Source: a virus. From it: 64,000 nt of DNA. Positions 55,100 to 63,748 of the stretch are shown piece by piece. A program made the position numbers and the translations under genes. The stretch covers positions 62,001 through 126,000 of the IMG/VR virus record IMGVR_UViG_3300045971_000356; one strand, given 5' to 3'. The notes under the pieces are model-generated. The model had not been told where the DNA came from. It searched no databases and saw only the letters and a list, made by a program, of their open reading frames with translations. Within the stretch, counting starts at the first letter, position 1, and each line of letters opens with the position of its first letter.

Positions 55100-55609
55100 A
55101 TGAAACGCAGTATGACAGCCCTTGTGGCAGTAACTTTGATGGTAATCGCAGGCTGCTCGTCAGCCCCTAAAGCACCTGAACCAGTAATGGCAGCACCCAA
55201 AACGGTGATGTCAAACGTGCCTGATTGGTACGTCACGGTGCCCCCAGCACCTGCTGGCTATGTATTTGCAGCCGGAACAGCAGTAAGCCGCGATTTGTCC
55301 ATGAGCAAGGCAAAAGCACATTTGGACGCTGAAATTCAGCTTGCCAACAGGATTGCTGCGGAGGTAAGTACGATGATGAAAGATTATCGTCGTGACGCAG
55401 GCGATGATTTTGCCCAAGTAACTGAAATGGTTACAAATAAGGTGGCTTCCCGTGTTAAACTTGCTGCCAAAACGGACAAGACTATTATTATTTCCGAAGG
55501 CGGCGGGTTTCGCACGTATGTTTTGCTGCTTTCGTCAGATTTGAACGTAGCTGCACTACAGGCAGATAAGAATGCCGCAGAACGCGAGCTAGCAATGCGT
55601 ACGAACTAG
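55100..55609 (+). CDS. Lipoprotein 3, LPP20-like
   Basis: 169 residues. Lipobox VIAGC (MKRSMTALVAVTLMVIAGC), then PDWYVTVPPAPAGYVFAAGT and SRDLSMSKAKAHLDAEIQLA, as in LPP20-type lipoproteins (P-x-W...GY-x-x-A-G-A...A-x-x-x-A). Followed by a strong terminator that closes the operon. Confidence 0.7.
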   Translation: MKRSMTALVAVTLMVIAGCSSAPKAPEPVMAAPKTVMSNVPDWYVTVPPAPAGYVFAAGTAVSRDLSMSKAKAHLDAEIQLANRIAAEVSTMMKDYRRDAGDDFAQVTEMVTNKVASRVKLAAKTDKTIIISEGGGFRTYVLLLSSDLNVAALQADKNAAERELAMRTN

Positions 55610-55628
55610 CATCCAGCCAAAATGACAG

Positions 55629-55650
55629 AAAAGGGGCGAAAGCCCCTTTT
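55629..55650 (+). terminator. Rho-independent terminator
   Basis: AAAAGGGGC-GAAA-GCCCCTTTT, a 9-base stem with GAAA tetraloop and U run. Confidence 0.9.
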
Positions 55651-55666
55651 CTTACGAGCTCGTATT

Positions 55667-55674
55667 CATAAATA
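55667..55674 (+). promoter_or_regulatory. T4-type late promoter box
   Basis: CATAAATA, 5 bases before the GTG start of the SprT-like gene. Confidence 0.55.
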
Positions 55675-55679
55675 AGTTG

Positions 55680-56153
55680 GTGCATGACAAAGAAACGCTA
55701 GTTAAACTGCTAAATACTCCGCTGCCAAGTAAACGGGTTCAACGCCGTGCCAATTATCGCCCAACAAAAGAGCAAATGGGGCTGATTTACGATATACTCA
55801 ATGATGTACTATTTGAGGGTAAACTCAAAAAACCCACGATTTACATGCGATCAATGAAATTTTGGGGGCTATGCTCTGTATACGATGCACCAAAAATCTT
55901 CTCCATTATTAGAATTAATAACGAATGTTTTTGCTTACATTGGTTTATCCTAATTTTAGCGCACGAAATGGTGCATCAGCATCAATGGGAGATAGATGGC
56001 CCAGAGATTACAAAGGCTGGCGGTGAAATAATGGTTGATCATAATGAGTCCTTTTTTAAGTTCACTGATAAGTTTATCGAGAATGGGCTTTCGTTAAAAG
56101 AAGCATACAGTAAACACGAGTGGATAAAGCACCAAGATCTTACTAAATTATAA
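55680..56153 (+). CDS. SprT-like zinc metalloprotease
   Basis: 157 residues from GTG 55680 (TTG 55677 is equally in frame). LAHEMVHQHQWE is an HExxH zinc motif in the SprT arrangement, preceded by IYDILNDVLFEGKLKKPTIY and IRIN, and followed by H-x-E/F-x-x-F (DHNESFFKFTDKF). SprT/Spartan proteases act on DNA-bound proteins; phage copies are often structural or late. Late promoter with a nearly leaderless start. Confidence 0.72.
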   Translation: MHDKETLVKLLNTPLPSKRVQRRANYRPTKEQMGLIYDILNDVLFEGKLKKPTIYMRSMKFWGLCSVYDAPKIFSIIRINNECFCLHWFILILAHEMVHQHQWEIDGPEITKAGGEIMVDHNESFFKFTDKFIENGLSLKEAYSKHEWIKHQDLTKL

Positions 56154-56167
56154 AGAAAACTGTGCAG

Positions 56168-56175
56168 CATAAATA
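56168..56175 (+). promoter_or_regulatory. T4-type late promoter box
   Basis: CATAAATA, 19 bases before the ATG of the next gene. Confidence 0.55.
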
Positions 56176-56194
56176 CTATAACAGGATTTTGAAA

Positions 56195-56563
56195 ATGCCA
56201 AACGACACTTCATTTATACGAGAACTGATCAATTTCATTGATCAACGGCTAGCTGCCCAAGAGCAAACTACTGCGGTTGGGAGTAACCCGGAAGACCAAA
56301 GTACCGACGTTGGCAATGCTAACCAATCTGGCGTGAACCCAATGGATCGCGACGATATTTTTGTCCCACCGTTGCAAGCTAAGTTAGAAATCATGAAGAA
56401 GCTGTCTGGCATCCCGCTTAAAGATGAAACGTTAAAACAATCACAAGAACAAGGCGGGCCAACACTCAGTGATGAGCAAGTCGTCGCGCCGTCTCAAGCA
56501 CAAGAGCTTAAAAAACATCTAACTATAGCAGATTTGTTCGGTAACGATGTAACAGGGGAATAG
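56195..56563 (+). CDS. Hypothetical late protein
   Basis: 122 residues from ATG 56195 (ACAGGA site). A helical start (NDTSFIRELINFIDQRLAAQ) and a flexible Gln/Pro/Asp-rich remainder. Late, just before a fibre gene; maybe a chaperone or assembly protein. Confidence 0.5.
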   Translation: MPNDTSFIRELINFIDQRLAAQEQTTAVGSNPEDQSTDVGNANQSGVNPMDRDDIFVPPLQAKLEIMKKLSGIPLKDETLKQSQEQGGPTLSDEQVVAPSQAQELKKHLTIADLFGNDVTGE

Positions 56564-56564
56564 C

Positions 56565-57296
56565 ATGGCGGGTGAAGGCTTTAACAACCCGAATACTACA
56601 CACGAGATTTTTAGTAGTCGTGTAAAAGTCCCAGCTACTGAATATGTTGGCCAGCAAGGTCGCTTATTTTATCACGAAGATACAGGTGAGTTGCGTATTA
56701 GTGACGGTGTAACACCACATGGTCACCCAATCTTCACACAAACTACATCCACTGGCAGCGTAACGCTATCATTATATGCTTCCAATGGAACACCAGCCAA
56801 CACTCCAATGGCAGTGGGAAATAACTCAACTGCGATGGGTGACGGTGCTATATCGTATGCTACTGGTAGTGTAACCCAATCGTCAGGCATATTTACTTCA
56901 TACGGTGATGCGCAAACTGGTAGTTATGTTTTTAGAACAGTCACAGTCAATAACTCATGGATGGAGATGTTTTTAGATGGCGTAACACAGAGGCTGATTA
57001 TTCCAGCAAATGCGACGGTATCGTTTACTGCTAAAATCATTGCTCGTAGAACAGATTCAGGTAATGAAGGCGGAATTTACGAGATTAAAGGTGGAGTTGA
57101 TAAAGGGCAATTCAACTCAAGCATTGCTCTTATTGGTAAAATCAACAAAACAGTAGTTTCAGAAGACAATCCAATCTGGGATGTCAATATAGATGTAGAC
57201 ACTACGACCGGAGCACTTCGAATCTGGGTTAAAGGTGAGAACGGCAAAACAATACGCTGGGTCGCACATTTAGAAACAGTCGAAGTTCGTGACTAA
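56565..57296 (+). CDS. Tail fibre/adhesin-like protein
   Basis: 243 residues. KVPATEYVGQQGRLFYHEDT then GELRISDGVTPHG is the tail-attachment motif found at the N-terminus of many phage fibres (as in Mtd-type proteins). The C-terminal 130 residues form a beta-rich domain likely to be the head of the fibre. Short, so one part of a larger fibre or a head decoration. Followed by a terminator. Confidence 0.65.
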   Translation: MAGEGFNNPNTTHEIFSSRVKVPATEYVGQQGRLFYHEDTGELRISDGVTPHGHPIFTQTTSTGSVTLSLYASNGTPANTPMAVGNNSTAMGDGAISYATGSVTQSSGIFTSYGDAQTGSYVFRTVTVNNSWMEMFLDGVTQRLIIPANATVSFTAKIIARRTDSGNEGGIYEIKGGVDKGQFNSSIALIGKINKTVVSEDNPIWDVNIDVDTTTGALRIWVKGENGKTIRWVAHLETVEVRD

Positions 57297-57314
57297 ACCG
57301 CACTATTTAAGTTT

Positions 57315-57340
57315 AAAGCCCTGGAATCGCAGGGCTTTTT
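57315..57340 (+). terminator. Rho-independent terminator
   Basis: AAAGCCCTG-GAATCG-CAGGGCTTT followed by TT; strong hairpin closing the fibre operon. Confidence 0.9.
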
Positions 57341-57368
57341 CATGATTATCTATATGTAAAGCGTTCAC

Positions 57369-57376
57369 GATAAATA
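57369..57376 (+). promoter_or_regulatory. T4-type late promoter box
   Basis: GATAAATA, 5 bases before the amidoligase ATG; heads the tagged-protein module. Confidence 0.6.
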
Positions 57377-57381
57377 AGAAC

Positions 57382-59571
57382 ATGAGAGTAAAACACTTTA
57401 TCGCAGAACAGCAATTAGACGAGTTGGCAATGAACCCAACCTCCCTCCGCAGTGTCGCCGCAAAAATAGATGCCCGCGTTGGCATGGAGTTTGAAATGTA
57501 TGTGCCCGACACAAATGGCGGAGAAGGCGATAGTGATTACGATGAATGGGAACCAGATTACGAAATGGATGAGTCAGTGTCTGATTTTGCCGACATTATA
57601 GCATTCTTTAACAGCGGTGAATTTGCGGGCTCTTCTGGCCGTGCTTTAGGATTGTTTAAAGAGAAAATGGAGGAAGAATTTTTCGAATGGGTAGAAGAAC
57701 AAATACACGATAGTTGGCGCAAAGAAGGTCGTGATGCTATACGCGACTACATGGTAAACAACGATCTGTGGGACGAGGACGAGGCAATCACACTTGCGTT
57801 TGAGGAAATGGATCTCACAGACGACGAGAAAAATCGTGCTGAAAAAGTTGGAGCCCAGTTAAATGCCCGGAAATATAATCGCGTAAAAGGTGAAGTAAGT
57901 TATCGCGGTGATGATGAAAAAAATTGGGATGAAGCAGCCAAAAGAGCAGAAGATGCGTTTGAAGAACGGGTTGGTGAAGAGTGGCAAGGGGAAGGTGAAA
58001 TATCCGACGCTGCTTTTGAAGAATACCAAAGTGAGGAACGCGAGAACTATTCAGAGCAAGATTTTTTGCGTGACAAAGGAATAAGAACAGCACTTAACGC
58101 TTTTGAAGAATTTGAACCGCGTGATGTCAACTGGCCACACATGGTCAATGTTGGCGGTGGCGGAAATGGGTCGCAGAGCGCAGATGATGTGGCACGAGAT
58201 TTTGAAGAAATGATAGGTCGCCCAGTAATGTCAAGCGATAACTATCATGGAGTAAAGCGTAACGGTGTATCATACATTGTGGAGCCAGACTCAAGTTTAG
58301 ATGAGGCTAATAGCGGCGAGGATGCTGGGTTAGAGTTTGTATCCCCACCACTGCCTGTCAATGACATGCTGTCCGATTTAAAGAAAGTTAAAACATGGTG
58401 TGACGATAAGGGATGCTACACTAACAGCAGCACTGGGTTACATATAAACATTAGTGTGCCAGGGATGGATGAAGAAGGTAAGTTAGATTATGTGAAGTTA
58501 GCATTGCTCATGGGTGACAAGCATGTCATTGACCAGTTTGGTAGAGCAGGTAACACTTACGCAAAGTCCGCAATGGACATGATTAAAACTGCGGTTAGAA
58601 CTCGCCCTGAGTCCGCCGCAGCAATGCTTGACAAAATGAAGGGCGGACTTGACAAGTTAGCAAGTAAAATAATTCACACCGGTAAAACAGAAAAATACAC
58701 CAGCATCAACAACAAAGGAAACTACATAGAGTTTCGTAGTCCAGGCGATGACTGGCTTGGGAAATATTACAATCAGATTGAACCCACAGTGTTGCGTTTA
58801 GTTGTGGCGCTGGACGCAGCATGCGATCCAGAAAAATCTCGCCAAGAGTATCTTAAAAAGTTATACACTTTGCTAACACCATCGTCAAGCGCAGATCCAC
58901 TCGCATATTTCGCACAGTATGCGGCAGGGGAGATTCCTAAGGCTGCGTTACGCTCGTTCATCAAACAGGTTCAGTTGACACGAAAAACTAAGCGTGAAGA
59001 TGAAAAATTTGGCCCAGTGACAACTTGGACTGTCACTGACAATGTTTATGGGTATGTCAAGGGGGTCAAAGCACGGTCAGCAGCAGAGGCAATATCTGCT
59101 ACTAAACTTCTTTTAGGTGGAGATAGTGTGAATGCTCCGGATAGTCAGTTTACTGCGGTACAAAAAACACCGCAGCAAGCACCAGTGGACAATCTTGAAG
59201 GTAGGCCGTGGGCAAGATGGCGTATAAATGCTACTGCTGGCCGCACTATCCCAGTTTCTGCCAGGTCACATGCTGAGGCTATTCAACGGTGCGGTATACC
59301 AGAAGAACAAATAGTCAGTGTTGTCATTGACGATGGAAATTTAAGACCACCGCAGCAGGAACCTCAACGTAGAGAAGAGACCGACTTTGGCGAAGATGTT
59401 CCATGGGAAATATACGATAGAGCATCAGGTGAGCGAAGATTTGTATCGTTTATGTCACAAGCAAATAATGGTCAGTTGGCGGCAGCAAACGCAGTAGCAA
59501 TGTTAAACAACATAGCCACACCTGATGATCAGCGTCGTGGATTAGGTGTGCGTATGGTAGGTGGTGTGTAA
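57382..59571 (+). CDS. Tagged amidoligase-like protein
   Basis: 729 residues. N-terminal tag MRVKHFIAE (IAE site at 7-9). Amidoligase landmarks: VGMEFE (33-38), VEPDSSL (300-306), GLEFVSPPL (316-324), STGLHINIS (350-358) and YIEFRSPGD near 455. This glutamine-synthetase-like ATP-dependent family forms amide bonds and is proposed to modify peptides or cell-wall amines. Between residues 45 and 250 lies a long acidic, helical insertion. The C-terminal 150 residues hold two small beta domains. Being tagged and late it could be packaged and act early in infection (inference). Confidence 0.72.
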   Translation: MRVKHFIAEQQLDELAMNPTSLRSVAAKIDARVGMEFEMYVPDTNGGEGDSDYDEWEPDYEMDESVSDFADIIAFFNSGEFAGSSGRALGLFKEKMEEEFFEWVEEQIHDSWRKEGRDAIRDYMVNNDLWDEDEAITLAFEEMDLTDDEKNRAEKVGAQLNARKYNRVKGEVSYRGDDEKNWDEAAKRAEDAFEERVGEEWQGEGEISDAAFEEYQSEERENYSEQDFLRDKGIRTALNAFEEFEPRDVNWPHMVNVGGGGNGSQSADDVARDFEEMIGRPVMSSDNYHGVKRNGVSYIVEPDSSLDEANSGEDAGLEFVSPPLPVNDMLSDLKKVKTWCDDKGCYTNSSTGLHINISVPGMDEEGKLDYVKLALLMGDKHVIDQFGRAGNTYAKSAMDMIKTAVRTRPESAAAMLDKMKGGLDKLASKIIHTGKTEKYTSINNKGNYIEFRSPGDDWLGKYYNQIEPTVLRLVVALDAACDPEKSRQEYLKKLYTLLTPSSSADPLAYFAQYAAGEIPKAALRSFIKQVQLTRKTKREDEKFGPVTTWTVTDNVYGYVKGVKARSAAEAISATKLLLGGDSVNAPDSQFTAVQKTPQQAPVDNLEGRPWARWRINATAGRTIPVSARSHAEAIQRCGIPEEQIVSVVIDDGNLRPPQQEPQRREETDFGEDVPWEIYDRASGERRFVSFMSQANNGQLAAANAVAMLNNIATPDDQRRGLGVRMVGGV

Positions 59572-60932
59572 TGTTTTTAACCGAATTTTTTAAAGATGAT
59601 GAGCGTGCTCAGATTGAAAGATTACGCGGCACTATTCCACTTGAAACCTGGTGTTCTATTCTCGAACATCACTTAGTCAATGACAGCATACCACTATTGG
59701 AATCACTTGATCAGAATTTAGTTGATAAAATTAGAAATACCCAATCGTTATCCGCAAGCGTGTCAGTGGGTGACGAATGTATAATTATGCCAATTATTAT
59801 TATCAATAATACGTTACAAATATATGACACTCAAGGAAATTACCCAGCAAAGTCTCAAGTGGAATTTAGTTTAGTAACAGCGAAAGACGGACAGGTTATA
59901 ACAGTTAAATTTAATGATGGCACAGTGTCAACCTTTCCAAATGAGAGATTGTCAAAGCTAACTTATATGACGGTGATTTTATCCAAAAGTAAACAAGACT
60001 ATAACAAATTGCTGACATGGGTAAAATCAATAAGCGATACTGATCTTCCGCCAGTGGCGACCTTGGCAGAATCAAAATTGATGGAATCTGCGACCGCAGA
60101 AATCTACCACTATGCTAACACGAGCCTTGCGGCAAAGATAATGCGTGACGGTATGTTCAAGTTGAGCAACACTACAGGCAACCAATCTGAAGAAAAATAC
60201 GCATTGCCTGGCTATCCATATTTTTTAAGCACTACTCGAAGTAAAGTGGGTGACTACCATCGCTATGCTGGCTCATCAGCCTGTATGTTTGTTCTTGATG
60301 GCAACTGGTTTAACCAGCATTATAAATCACGCCCAATAGATTACTGGGATCGCTCGTGGAACTATCCTGATTCCCCACGTACTCGTGAAAGTGAAGATCG
60401 TATTTACAGCAAGTCCCCGTCTATTCCGTTAAACGGCGTTAAAGCAGTTCATGTGTACATTCAAGAACAAAGCGAGTATAGAAGTCCAGAAGTTCGCGGT
60501 ATTTTAATCCAAGCTAAGAAGATGGGCATACAAGCTTATCTATACACTGATGAAACTGCGTGGAGATTACAAAATATTCGCCGTGCTGTAACACCAGGAC
60601 AAGCCGCAGCGGTGCTAAAAGGTCCACAACAGCCTGGTTATTCACGCCAACCGTATGACGCAGTTGAGCCATGGTTAGAACTAATCATGAAAAAGAACAA
60701 GGCAGAGTTGTCACCCAAGGCAGAGAAATTGCGTTATAATTTAGTGTACTATGGATCACGATACGAAAACGAGGACAGTGGATTGTCGAATGACATGGCA
60801 AACTCCCGCAAGCCAGACTCTGGCGGCTACGACATCGCAGTGAAGATAACGGACTACATGCGTAGAAATAGAATACCAGATTTGCTTACATTGAAAAACA
60901 TGCTGGTTAAAAAGTGGGATAACATCAAATGA
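59571..60932 (+). CDS. ADP-ribosyltransferase-like protein
   Basis: 453 residues. Starts MFLTEFFKDDE, a variant of the module's tag. Residues 175-300 resemble an ADP-ribosyltransferase fold: IYHYAN (H180), KIMRDGMFKLS, GYPYFLSTTR (214-223) and ESEDRIYS (273-280), a possible H-Y-E type triad. Similar domains with this HY...YFLSTTR...DR pattern occur in phage structural proteins. T4 Alt is a head-packaged ADP-ribosyltransferase with a capsid-targeting N-terminus, so the parallel is attractive. ATGT overlap with the amidoligase end. Confidence 0.5.
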   Translation: MFLTEFFKDDERAQIERLRGTIPLETWCSILEHHLVNDSIPLLESLDQNLVDKIRNTQSLSASVSVGDECIIMPIIIINNTLQIYDTQGNYPAKSQVEFSLVTAKDGQVITVKFNDGTVSTFPNERLSKLTYMTVILSKSKQDYNKLLTWVKSISDTDLPPVATLAESKLMESATAEIYHYANTSLAAKIMRDGMFKLSNTTGNQSEEKYALPGYPYFLSTTRSKVGDYHRYAGSSACMFVLDGNWFNQHYKSRPIDYWDRSWNYPDSPRTRESEDRIYSKSPSIPLNGVKAVHVYIQEQSEYRSPEVRGILIQAKKMGIQAYLYTDETAWRLQNIRRAVTPGQAAAVLKGPQQPGYSRQPYDAVEPWLELIMKKNKAELSPKAEKLRYNLVYYGSRYENEDSGLSNDMANSRKPDSGGYDIAVKITDYMRRNRIPDLLTLKNMLVKKWDNIK

Positions 60933-61111
60933 CTAATCAAAATAATACCCCAATTAAAAGACGAAGGTTATATAAAGAGCAATCTGAAAATTCTGTTCTA
61001 AAAAATAATGCTTCGATCGAAAATCAATTGTCGCAAACAGTTATAATAATGCGTCAAATGCATGCTCTTGTTACGAAGTTAGAACATGAAAATCAAAGAA
61101 ATACTAAGTGA
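60929..61111 (+). CDS. Hypothetical coiled-coil protein
   Basis: 60 residues: basic start (NNTPIKRRRLYKEQSENSVL), then a helix NQLSQTVIIMRQMHALVTKL. ATGA start; its end overlaps the next gene by 26 bases. Confidence 0.5.
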   Translation: MTNQNNTPIKRRRLYKEQSENSVLKNNASIENQLSQTVIIMRQMHALVTKLEHENQRNTK

Positions 61112-61388
61112 GTCAGCGGATTGGATCCACAATTTTTGGCTACTTCATTCAGTGGACATTAAATCTTTCTTGGACGATACACAAAAATTATATCAATTGT
61201 ATAATGTATCATCGGAAAAAGATTTAATTAAATCTGAATTAGTGAGGACATATAGTTATTTAGATGAATTATTGCGAAATCCAAAATGGGAACACCTTGA
61301 AGAAGATCCAGATTATGACAAGATATATGATGGTTTACTTGATGTTTACGAAGGTATTCAATCTTTTTTACGAGCAAATAGTAAATGA
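61086..61388 (+). CDS. Tagged small helical protein
   Basis: 100 residues: MKIKEILSE|S (LSE site at 7-9), then four amphipathic helices. Similar in length and layout to the protein at 61789, including the aspartate-rich turn EEDPDYDKIYDGL versus SDDPEVSVIYNKI, so probably a paralogue. Candidate internal head protein. Confidence 0.55.
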   Translation: MKIKEILSESADWIHNFWLLHSVDIKSFLDDTQKLYQLYNVSSEKDLIKSELVRTYSYLDELLRNPKWEHLEEDPDYDKIYDGLLDVYEGIQSFLRANSK

Positions 61389-61792
61389 AATCCACAGAGT
61401 TTATTGACGAGCATAGTAACTATGCTATCAACCCAGCATACACACCAGAGGTAATGCGTGAGCTAACTCTTATGTGCCGCGCGGCTGAAGGTTACTTTGA
61501 AAAGCATGGGTTCAAACTACACTTCACTGACCACTTTTTCGATCAGATGAAATTAAAGCGTGGCAATCGCGACATTTACACTACACAGGATTTAATGGCA
61601 ACGCTGGTGAAGATTTTACAACGCGGCATGCAGTTTTTCAAAGGCAAAGTGCCAGGCACAAATTTTGTTTTTTACGATCAGCACACTAATATTCACATCG
61701 CAATAAAGCGTGATAATGTAGATTTTTATGTTGCTACTACCACTGTTCGCGACTACAAATGGACTGGTGAAGGACAGGTGATAAGACTATGA
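61385..61792 (+). CDS. Tagged RelE-like hypothetical protein
   Basis: 135 residues: MKSTEFIDE|H tag. KLHFTDHFFDQMKLKRGNRD and TTQDLMATLVKILQRGMQFF then FVFYDQHTNIHIAIKRDNV, VATTTVRDYKW. The order of helix pair and sheet with basic residues recalls RelE/HigB-type RNases, but this is by eye only. ATGA start and end. Confidence 0.5.
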   Translation: MKSTEFIDEHSNYAINPAYTPEVMRELTLMCRAAEGYFEKHGFKLHFTDHFFDQMKLKRGNRDIYTTQDLMATLVKILQRGMQFFKGKVPGTNFVFYDQHTNIHIAIKRDNVDFYVATTTVRDYKWTGEGQVIRL

Positions 61793-62097
61793 GAGCAAAA
61801 GAATTTATTACTGAGTCGGCTGAGACTATTGAAACGTATTTGGCACTTATGGGATTTTCATACACAAAGTTAGAGCAGCAGTCTTCTTTAGTAAAACAAT
61901 ATTATGATGCCCACAAAATAAGTCATGAAAAAATGAAGAGTTATCTAATAGATATCAATATAGCAATACACTCAGTCACTGACGACCCAAATGTATGGAA
62001 TAAATTCAGTGATGATCCGGAAGTTAGTGTTATATACAACAAGATAGCAACCTTGGCAAATAGCAACTATGAATATTTAGAGAGGAATACAGCATAA
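61789..62097 (+). CDS. Tagged small helical protein
   Basis: 102 residues: MRAKEFITE|S tag (ITE at 7-9) then helices. Paralogue candidate of 61086-61388. Coupled to neighbours by ATGA and TAATG. Confidence 0.55.
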   Translation: MRAKEFITESAETIETYLALMGFSYTKLEQQSSLVKQYYDAHKISHEKMKSYLIDINIAIHSVTDDPNVWNKFSDDPEVSVIYNKIATLANSNYEYLERNTA

Positions 62098-62690
62098 TGT
62101 TTAACAGAATACCACTGTGGAATGAGCGGCAAATTTTAATTAGCGAATCAACATATCTTGCTGATACCCATTGGGAAAAAAACCTTGCTTTGCGCGGAAA
62201 AAAAGTTGAGGTAATGCTTGAACAAATAAGTAGTGAATTAAACGAGGTAAACATAGACAACAGCAAGGGTGCTGGTGCTGTACCATACAATGCTGACGTT
62301 GATTACTTTGGTGTTCGTGTGTTGATGGAACCGTCTACATTTTTAGCGTTAGCAGCACCACTGACAGAGCCAGTGAGCAAAGAAGGGCTAATGAAGCATT
62401 TACAAAATGGCGGTTCCATTGGTGCTCCATTCCTTGATATCAATGTGCCGCCAGAGTGGGACGATGGCAACTTCAAGCAGTATGCTAAGATACGCGGGCA
62501 CGAAGGTCGCAACAGGATGATGGCAGTTATGGATCTTGAAGGCGATGCTCCTATTGAGGTGCATTTGTTTTTCAAGCAGTATCGCCGCCGCGAAGTAACA
62601 GATCAGATGATTGCTAAGGCCAATGAGGGTATGATTAGAGAACAAACGACCACATTGATACCTGGACCATTGTTTAAGGTAGTAGCATGA
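62097..62690 (+). CDS. ParB/Srx-fold-like protein
   Basis: 197 residues. After an N-terminal segment with ILISES (possible ISE site), the core YFGVRVLMEPSTFLALA then FLDINVPPEWDDGNFKQYAK and IRGHEGRNRMMAVMDL shows the GHEGR loop typical of ParB/sulfiredoxin nucleotide-binding folds. This is the first of three neighbours with such a loop. Catalytic role unknown. Confidence 0.5.
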   Translation: MFNRIPLWNERQILISESTYLADTHWEKNLALRGKKVEVMLEQISSELNEVNIDNSKGAGAVPYNADVDYFGVRVLMEPSTFLALAAPLTEPVSKEGLMKHLQNGGSIGAPFLDINVPPEWDDGNFKQYAKIRGHEGRNRMMAVMDLEGDAPIEVHLFFKQYRRREVTDQMIAKANEGMIREQTTTLIPGPLFKVVA

Positions 62691-63130
62691 GAGCAACTGA
62701 ATTCTTATCTGAAGGTATTATCAACTGGGTATCAAGAAAACTTGGTAGAGCGTGGGGCAAGCCCGGAGACGTAGTACATGGTAATGTGGTGGCAGACTAT
62801 TTAGAAAATTCAACGTACCATACAGAAAGCAAGCTAAAAAAAATTAGAAAAAGTAAATTTCAATTGACTAATTTAGATTTAGCGACAGCCGAGAAATACA
62901 GGCATTTTACTAACTCCCAAAATCACGGGTCCGTTATAGATATTGACAAATTAGATAATGCACGGCAGATGAAGATTACATATGACAGCTTGATTAAATA
63001 TCCCCCAGTGTTAGCACACGATGGATTTATTTGGGATGGCAATCATCGTCTTGAACGAGCAATAGAGTTGCAGTTACCCAGCATTCCTGTATTATTACAA
63101 GTTAGTATGGATAAAAGGAGTAGTATATGA
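62687..63130 (+). CDS. Tagged ParB/Srx-like protein
   Basis: 147 residues: MRATEFLSE|G tag. A basic middle, then YPPVLAHDGFIWDGNHRLER with the DGNHR loop of ParB-type folds and IPVLLQV as the next strand. The shared tag links it to 63269-63748. ATGA start and end. Confidence 0.55.
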   Translation: MRATEFLSEGIINWVSRKLGRAWGKPGDVVHGNVVADYLENSTYHTESKLKKIRKSKFQLTNLDLATAEKYRHFTNSQNHGSVIDIDKLDNARQMKITYDSLIKYPPVLAHDGFIWDGNHRLERAIELQLPSIPVLLQVSMDKRSSI

Positions 63131-63282
63131 ATGATCAACCAGAAAAATTACAATTCAATATTGACGGCTCAATTAAAGAAAATAGTCAACCCATTGATGC
63201 CGCACAAGAAAAAAAGTATTTAGACGATCTTGCAGTAGAGATAAATCAATGGTGTGAGGAAATCTTAAATGCGAGCAACTGA
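63127..63282 (+). CDS. Small acidic protein
   Basis: 51 residues from ATG 63127 overlapping the previous stop (ATGA): MNDQPEKLQFNIDGSIKENS, helix at the end. Overlaps the next gene by 14 bases. Too short for family assignment. Confidence 0.45.
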   Translation: MNDQPEKLQFNIDGSIKENSQPIDAAQEKKYLDDLAVEINQWCEEILNASN

Positions 63283-63748
63283 ATTTTTACTTGAAGCAAC
63301 CGGTGGGATCATGAACATTTTGCGCCGTGAGTTACCGGGCTGGCCTGATTATATTATCAAGGATATGGTCTACACTACTATCAATAATCAGAAAGATTTA
63401 GAAGAGAAGATAGAGCATGTACGGTGGTTAGCAACACAAATTTCATCTTGGAAATTCTATCCTAAAATGCCACTTACATTTGATATGCTAAGTCAAGACA
63501 CACAAAAGAAAATGAAAGTTGATCGTAACTTTGGATCTAAGAATCCGTTTGGAGTCGTTAACGATGAACAGCGAAGTGCTACTGCTGATACTATTGTTGG
63601 CAGTAAGGGGATGGAAAATTTGCCACCAGTGATAATGGTTAAAGAAGCAGACGGGCTCGACTTGTGGGAAGGTTGGCATAGAACCATGGCAGCATTTCGG
63701 TCTCACCCAGAAGGATTTAAAATAAATGCGTGGATAGGACAAAAATGA
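63269..63748 (+). CDS. Tagged ParB/Srx-like protein
   Basis: 159 residues: MRATEFLLE|A tag. C-terminal core NLPPVIMVKEADGLDLWEGW then HRTMAAFR, the GWHR loop, and FKINAWIGQ. Same arrangement as its upstream neighbour. TGA-ATG overlap with the next gene. Confidence 0.55.
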   Translation: MRATEFLLEATGGIMNILRRELPGWPDYIIKDMVYTTINNQKDLEEKIEHVRWLATQISSWKFYPKMPLTFDMLSQDTQKKMKVDRNFGSKNPFGVVNDEQRSATADTIVGSKGMENLPPVIMVKEADGLDLWEGWHRTMAAFRSHPEGFKINAWIGQK

